A stretch of 64,000 nt of DNA from Ascaris suum (Eukaryota; Nematoda; Chromadorea; Rhabditida; Ascarididae). The stretch spans positions 1,127,001 to 1,191,000 of the forward strand of contig CM024178.1 of NCBI GenBank assembly GCA_013433145.1. Reading direction: 5' to 3'. The notes beneath the pieces are model-generated. The model ran no database searches and had not been told where the DNA came from. It saw nothing but the letters and a program-made list of their open reading frames with translations. Of this stretch, positions 15,001 to 24,000 are shown piece after piece. Both the position numbers and the translations under genes were made by a program. Within the stretch, counting starts at the first letter, position 1; the number at the start of each line of letters is the position of its first letter.

Positions 15001-18000
15001 TTAATAACCGATTTCATAAAGGTAAAACTATCTCAATAAGATGTCATCATAACATTCCCTATTCTACTAGTACTTTGATTTCTCAATCCTGTAAGCTGCA
15101 TAATGCCTCAATAAAACGCAATCAAATCAGTAAACCATATGCGAAATGACAAAAAAAAAACACCTCAGTAGCGCACATATTCTTGCAGCAACTCTTGCCG
15201 GACTCCGCGATAGAAAGATCTACTGTTATTTAAAAAAAAAAAAAAAGCTGAGTGGTCAAGACAAATAAGGTGGGATTTAAATTATCAATTGCCGCAAATA
15301 ATGCTAACCGAATCTCTCGCGTTAACGTCAGCATGCCTATCAAGAAGCATCCTTACGATATTGATATTGCCTGACCTCACTGCGCTCGCCAATATCGAAT
15401 TACCAAACTGAAATCATTTATTATTAAATTAACTTTTATTATTTATACACTTTCATAACTTTAATATCAAAATATATATCAAATCGCATATTTCCAATAT
15501 AACTCTAAATCATAATAGTAAATTATGACGAATTGTAATGCATAATAAATAATAAAAAAGACTAAATTCATAACAACACGAATATGATAGACAATGATAA
15601 AAATGAGAAGCAAAGATAGAAACGTCGAAATTATTAAAAACTAAAAAGCTAACTAGTATATGAAAATAAACAACTACCAGATACAAGAGTAAAGCCAAGA
15701 TTTAATTGCGAGACTGACTATACAAATCAAATAATCGTTTTTGAAAAAAAAAAGAAAGAATACCCTCTGAAGGAAACAGTTTATTTCTTGATTCTCCGCA
15801 TGAGCCAATCATTCGATTGTAAATCCAGGAAAAAATTTTCAATAAAGGACTAATAAAATAATTTCAATGACTCCGATAACATCCTACGAAAAAGAACAAT
15901 GGAACAATTTCTAAAGTATTTAGTGCATCATGAAATTGTTACTTAAATGCAATAAAAATAAAAAGAGAAGGCATTCGCTCTTCTCAAAATATTCTCGAAA
16001 ACTATTCAAGAAAAATTCATCGAAGTCTGAAGTGTTCAGCTCGATTTTCTACAGTAAGAGTCTCCGATATTGTAATATTCATTGGCTACTGCTTGAATTT
16101 AATGAAGACTGGAGGGGGTATCTGAAGCGATTCCGACTTTTCATATTTTTTGCTCCATAAAATGACTGATTAGTGATAAAATTTCAAGCACATTTCATTT
16201 CAAAGACAACTTGATCAGTAAAAGCGATCGTAATAAAGCATTATTGGGCATGCTACCTTCAATTAAGATATTTGCTTAGCCATAAACCTTGGAAAATAGA
16301 ACAGAACAAAGGACGATCACCTTGAAGTGATTAACGAGTGATAATCATCGTAAAGTAATTAGTTAGTGATAATTGCCACAAAGTGATTAATGACTGATAA
16401 CCTGCAAAAATTAATTTTTTGCTCCCTCAAAAGTTCTCTACAGTTTGTAAAACCTCATAGGTAAAGATCAATCAAAAAAGAAATGACAAAAATCGCTTAC
16501 ACGATCGATGACATTCACATAAGCACCTGATTGAATAAGCATCTCAGCAATTTCGAAATAACCTTCACGAGCCGCAATACTCAACGCTGAGAGACCATTC
16601 TGAAAATTTCCACATAATCCAACGATGATCTCTTCAATAATTGTTTTTTTTTTTTGTTTAGATAAATAAAATTTCAAAAAATACTTCAAAAAGTAAAAAT
16701 TCCTTGGATCTTTTATTTATCGATCATCAGCGATCACTACATCAAAATGCATCAAAACTAACGACACAATTAATATCAATAATATGAAAGCTAAATCAAT
16801 TAAAAAATCTCGTCCTTTCAAGTACGACAAATTCAATCGTTATTCACTTGACGAATAATGCAGTGGGGAAAATTTTATACGAAATATGATATTTTTACCA
16901 AAATATGAGAGCATTTCTACATAATAAAAAGAATATCCTTAAATATTCGATTATATGAAGTTGCTTGAACTCACAATATGCTCCGCTTAATTTGCATAAA
17001 ATTCTATTTCATTAGTACTGAACTTTGATTTCTTTTTAAGAAATATCCATCCGAAATTTCATCACATCACTTAAAACGATTCGCATCAAAACACTGCAAA
17101 ACGAAATGGGAAAATATTTGAAATTATGCAACAAATTGCATATTGCAAATATTGAAAGATTGCAAAAGCGGAAAAAATTATCCCAACTATTTAAAACTTA
17201 TTTGATGTTCTCTATAGATATAATAATATCTTCACTTAACTAAGAAACAAAAATCGCATGGAATGTTACTAGCTCGAAAAAAATACAACGCTATCTTATA
17301 TAGATCTCGATCTAATGATTCAGAAAAAAAAAGCAGTTTAAAACGCATCGAAATAGGTAAGCAGGCAAAAAATGATTCAGTATTCAACTAGGTAAAGGTG
17401 GTCGGTTAAAATTGCAAAAACATCAACTAATCAATCAAATCTAGTCCGATAAAATCCCTATTGTATAACGGAGAAAAATTTTCATTATTTTCAGATCATT
17501 CGTGGGCAATTTCTCTCTATCACAACGAATTTCGCATATCAATGTCAAACAATTCGACAATACTAATAAGCGTTAATAGCTGAAATATGTTCACTTCTGA
17601 AGTCTACAATTATGCCCTCTATAATTCTCTTTTTTTTTTGAAAAGCATGTCTCAAATAAAAAAAGAAACTAATTGCACAAATTACCTGATCGGTGACGTT
17701 TACATTCGGCTCTCTCGCGAGAAGCATCTCAACCACTTCGACGAAATTCCCTCGTGTAGCAAGGATCAACGCTGTTGATGCATACTGAAATTTAAAATAA
17801 AAGAGTTATTAAACCTTCTATTAATAGTATTTTTAAATAATAGTATAAAATCATCTTATTATAATATAACAAATGATGTATTTAATGCTCTCTTCATATT
17901 TCACTTCATCTCATGGACTACTCTAAGCTTCCATTGGAACAAAAAATGAAATAATGTACCTGTCCCTAAGAAAACATCCACAACACGCATTGATAACTAA

Positions 18001-21000
18001 TCAGCGAATTGGAATGTATCACAAAACTTGTAAATATGAGGTTAAAATATTGTTACAGAAATTGCGCAATGTTTTTTCGTTAAGTCGATAGTACGCACAT
18101 AACAAAATTGTTGATAAATTTAAGAGATATTATTTAGTCCTTTTTTCAAATTTTATAGCCACCAAAAAAAATACTATTATTGGTCAAAAGCCAATTTCTA
18201 ATTTATAATTTCATAAATTATAATAATCGGATAGAAAATTTTCAACTTATAAAATAAAAAACAATAGGAAATAAAAAAAAATAACCGACCATTCCAATAG
18301 CATCCAATTCAGCACCCGCATTTAGAAGTTGTTCCACAATTGATTTATGGCCTTTTCTAGCTGCCCATATTAATGCCGTACTGCCAAATTTGTCGCATGC
18401 ATTCGCCTGCAAATACGAACTCTCATTGAAATGAATCGCATTTTAACATCATATTTATTTAAATAACACTATAAAGCGGAATATCCTCGAACATATTTCA
18501 TAGAATCATTGCATTTATTCAGCAAATACTAATGCCATTATTCATGGTCTTCTCGCATGCATCGCTTCAACTCCATTTGTTATCAGTGTTATCACTGTTC
18601 AAGCGCAAACGTCCATACTGTTCTGATATAGTATTACCATTGGCGCTAGCGCCAGCGTTCTAGAGCCGTCAGTCTTGGCAATCAGCGCTCCGGAACGGTT
18701 TTCCATGGCTGTTAAAAAAACGCTCGGGAGCCTCTAAAACTCAGCAACAACTATATTCCTATAAACGTATATTCTATATAAGCATACTTTCTACTCACTA
18801 ATCTATGCAAGCTCAGCTGGGTCAGCTAACGTTAAAATACCTCTTCCGTTGTATACTGCATTAAGCATCTACAGATAACTGATCAATTTCTTGTACCCTT
18901 TGCTTCCAACTCAAATATTCTGGACTTTGGGAGTTTTGCATTTGTGTTATTTACTCGTTATCTCAACCAGTAAAATCTCTATTGTTTAGCAGCTATTATT
19001 ATATAGATATTTAATTCGTACTAAGTTTTAGCTCAGTACTCTTTATTTTTCAGTTGGAGCTCTACCTTTGCAATGTTACAGTTCTTTCGCCATTTTACAA
19101 TTCTGAATAAAATGCAACAATTGATTCTTCGAAATATGAAAGCAAAAAGCATTGATTTCTCAAAAAATTTTATTATCTACTGAAATACTTCTAAAAGCGC
19201 CAGCTTCTTACAACATCTCTCATTCGCCTGCCATCCGTCAATCTGTAGACATCAAATTTTTGCTGGCTAAGCTACCTAGTAATCGTTAGTTTTCTATAGG
19301 TACAGAATTAAATTATGAGGTTAGCAATATATTTAAGGCAAAACTTCGGCATAAGTTGTAATTTTATTCCTCTATGAGGTCATTTAGGCGATCATGGAAA
19401 AGCGGAACGACTACATTCTTCTCAGTTTAATTTTTTTTTTTTGAAATACCTCCAACTAAATTTCCCTTCTAAGCTCTCAATAAGCCTGCAATTTCTCCTC
19501 GAGAACTACCACTTATGAATTTTTTGAGAACGTTGATAAATTTTATGAGACGCCTCTCATTGCTGCTTTCAAAAACAGTCTTATTATTGCAACAATTGCA
19601 TCAATGAATAAACGGATGGGTTTGATTTTACGATGTCGTATGCTTTACTCTTCATACTCATTAACAGTAGATAAACTCTCACTTTTTAGCTATACAAAGA
19701 GCAAAACAGCACTGCCGATAGACAGGCGAGAAACGCATATGAAATTTCCATCTCCTCATGACAACCTCACTCCAGCATTTTGCTACAGGTATCGTCTTGT
19801 TTACTTATGCGTTCTTCTAGTTCATGAACTTGCTGCCAGTTTGTTCAATTGTTTCCTAGTCTACATTTATATGATTTTTATTGCTTTATTTCCACTGATA
19901 ACGCGAGCGATTTCCTTAGAGGAACTATGACCTCTACATCCATCCTCTGTTATCCAAAATGATTCCTTTCCATTCTTTGCATGTGTCACATGGTTTGATT
20001 TATGCGATTTGTTCGCGGCCAGGTGCTAACCGAGCATAGATTGGCGTGGAATTTGTCAAACACAATCGCAATCAATTAATGCAACCGCGATTTCGACTAC
20101 ATTACGATCATAACGACCTAAGACGGTCGCACGGCCGAACGCCTCATATTCGACCTAGAAGGAAACTGGCATCTTTCCTCTTTTCCCTCCCAACCTTCCT
20201 TGTGAGATTCCATTCAGACAGAGCGGAACAATACAATCATTCCTCGTCATGTTTTTTAACGGTGAGCGCGATCCCATCTTCCTACGACCGCGCTCTTTCA
20301 TCCCTTCTCGACCGCGGTCAAATGTTATTTCTTCCAGTTTGCAAACTAAAAAATACTTTCTTCAAAAGTTTCAAATGTGTGCAGTAGAAAAATATACGCA
20401 AAAACAAAAATGATGTTTTCATTTTGCCTTCAAAGAGCGAAGCATTCATTAATCATGGTACCGGCGACGAATAAACAGGACAAACAGGATAGGCCGAGAG
20501 GGATGATATGTAGAATAAACATCCAGTGTCAATCAATATACAATGCACAATAAACAATGCTAAATTGTGGAAGACTTAAGACGATGGCAAAATCACTAAT
20601 CTCAGAAAAAGCGTCGAAGATATCTGATACCTCAACGTTTCGAAACATTCTGAATACGACAACCGTTCTTTGCAATAATTGACAGAAGTACACTTCAAAC
20701 CTAATAAGACCATGTGATCACTTAAATATCAGATGATAAGCAAATATAAATCGAGTTAAGTAAGAATTCAACGTGAACCTACTTGAGCACCATGAGCAAG
20801 CAATTGCTCGACAATATTGGTATATCCTCTCCCTGATGCTACAATCAACGGAGTCAACCCATCCTCTTCATCGATCAAATTCACATGGGCTTTATGCCGA
20901 AGTAAAAGTTCGACGCAATCGATACGATTCTTATAGACTGCCCACATTAGTGGACTCCATCCCATCTTAAAATATTTTTGTATAACTTTGAACTCATTTA

Positions 21001-24000
21001 TTAAATTATCATATAAAAACTACAATGATACTGATAACACTCAGCACTATCAGCCTGATAACATGATACACTTCTAACTTAGGGAATTATAATATTTACT
21101 GCAATGATTTTAATTGCAATCCTCATCTCTATTCGTTTTATATATACTACAGAATCTAAATTTTTCAAAGACGGATTGGAAAGCAGTATCAGCTCTATTA
21201 TATAATTCCCAATAATAAATGAATATGTTTGAGAATCTAGAAGGAATATTCTGGAATACACTACACGAAAGATATAATATATGCGATTAGCGCTGCTCGT
21301 GATGCCACAAAATTTTCGACGATAATATATCGCAAAATAACATCTTTATTTATTCATTAAATAAATTCCACCTTTTTTCATTCGAAAATAGAAACGACGT
21401 TTCAAACTTTACTCAACAAACCTTCATATATTCAACACTGACAAGTATATTTTCCAATATATTTGTCTAGCTTTAATAAATAAAAAAACAAAAGTGTTGC
21501 TATATATTTGCTTACGAAGAAATATATTTAAGTGAGTACCAGATCAGGAAAGTCGACAGATGCACCAGCATCGATTAATAAACTCGCCACTTGAACATGC
21601 CCCTCGTATGCAGCATTCAACAACGCTGTCCATCCATCCTTCAAGAAACGCCTATGAAATAATTCAAACCAAAAACAATAAACAATACGAAATTTAATTA
21701 GGCAATTATAATAAAATACTAAAAATACGATAAGCCTAGTAAGCACCTCAATTTATTTTATAACTTGGCAGTAATGCAGTAGTCTTCTTCCTCAGATGTA
21801 CTAATATTAATAAAGTTTTCAGTAATGCAGTAATCTTTTTCCTCAGATGTACTAATATTAATAAAGTATGATACAATTACTATTGACTACAAAAAGAAAG
21901 TGATGCTGTGATGTAATTTAAAGCAAATAAAAGCGTACATTAATATCTCCTTAGCCATATTAGTGTTATAACAGTTTGCATAAACCTATATGAACGACGA
22001 AATAAATAAAGATTTAAGAGTTTTCATGTTCGAATTTTCATAAACATAAAGGAAGCATGAACAAATCAACGGCTTCACATATGGGTGCAATTTTATATAC
22101 AGTTGATGGCAAAGACGCTAAAGGGAAGATTATAATCAGATATGAAACGAGACAGAACGAGAAGATATCATAAGAGGAAGAATGGAAGGCAAAAAGGAAG
22201 CTCTAGCGAATTATTTCAAACAAAAGCCGATAAATTCGCTTTAGGGCTATAAAATCAATCAACTCGAATAGGAAATAGATGGAGAAAGACTAAAAGTAAG
22301 TTCGAATGAATCGTTTGCTCATGAATTTCGGCAATCATCAACGCATTTGTTTTGTCTTTTTTTAAAAAAAATCCCTTAGTTTATTTCTTCCTATCTCTTT
22401 CTCTTATTTTCTTAGTTTCTTCTTTGCCACCTCTTAGTTTCAGTAAAAATAAAAACGAGTAAGATTTTCAAAGAAAAATAAGATCTAAAAGAGGTCGCTG
22501 AATATTTTACTGGGCGAAGCTCTAGCCATATAATACAACTAAATAATGAACAAAGACCGCCATTCAAGTTCCACTGCTCAAAAAAAGCAACTGCGTAGTA
22601 CAGGCAAACGCCAAAACACAACAGTACTGAATACACAGCAAATGACTCCAAACAATTCTACGCAAAAGTGATTGCACAATCCCATATCTAAAATTTCGGC
22701 TAAACCTTTCATGTAACAGTCTACTCAACAGTGACGCTACCACCCGGCTGGTGCGAAAGAAATATGCAAACAGCGCTAAATGAATGGAAAATAATAGTAT
22801 CAAAATAAAAGAATAGAAATTAAAAACATTTCATTGTATTATTAAAAGATTTGTAAATGGCGAACACCATTCTTATAACACCTTGAAAAAACAAAGCATC
22901 GTTATGAAACCTTTGAATTATTAGGTTCTTATCACAGATAAATTAAATACCTCCATTAACGTATTCAGCGGCGGATGAACACGAACAAATGACACTTAAT
23001 TAAAGAGAATCGATATCAGATCACCTATACCATTTCCAAATAACCATTCCGTGGCGATAATATGTAAATTCTATTTCTCTTTCGGTATATTATGGCGATG
23101 GTCAAGATGATGTCATATGAATGTCCCTCACACGAAATATTTGCTATATCTGCCGAATGTGGTAAATATTTAAGGTGAACACCTAAAGAAGTACAACGAA
23201 TTTTGTCGGCGATAAATTCAAGCTAAGGTAAGCGTCCCATAGATGAATAGTACCTCTAAATTTCCATGAAGAATCCAATTGTTACTTGCTATTTTATTTC
23301 ATCTTCATCACCTATATAATGAACACTTTTATTCATCACCTTTATTCATTTGAGATACTCTTCTTTCAAAAAAAAAAAAAAAAAAATCGATCGACGAAGA
23401 GAAAGAAGAGGAAATTTATTATGAAAAAAATGTTAATAATTTATTAATCAACTCACAAAATCGATATCGTCTAGATCAGAATCGAAAATGAGATGCCTCA
23501 CAATTGCATCTTGGCCGGTTCGTGCCGCAACCATTAGCATAGTTTCTCCATTCTAAACAAATCGAATTATATTCATAGAAACTATAGAAACTGATGCAAT
23601 GAATATAATATTATTAATAGCGTATCGGCATTATAATTAGATTTTTTTAAAAAATAACACGATTTCATATTATCAGTGATATATCGATAGATGAGTGAAA
23701 TGTTCAAGATTGACGCGATTTCCATCCGTCTACGATCGTAATCGCTCGCATATATTCGTACTTATGCAATCGTGATGACCATCTATCGAAAACGAGCGAT
23801 ATATTTATCAATGATAATGATAGGATTGACGGATCCGCTTAAGTGACCATCATGTGGCCGATTTTATTACTACACGTTTGACCTTCGAGGTGACCTTCTA
23901 TATGTCCATTATAATAAATCTATTAGCATTCAGCAAAAATCTTCGATATAGAACAACTTCAAATAATAATTTAATGCTCTTATTTCCGCTGTTGTAAATT

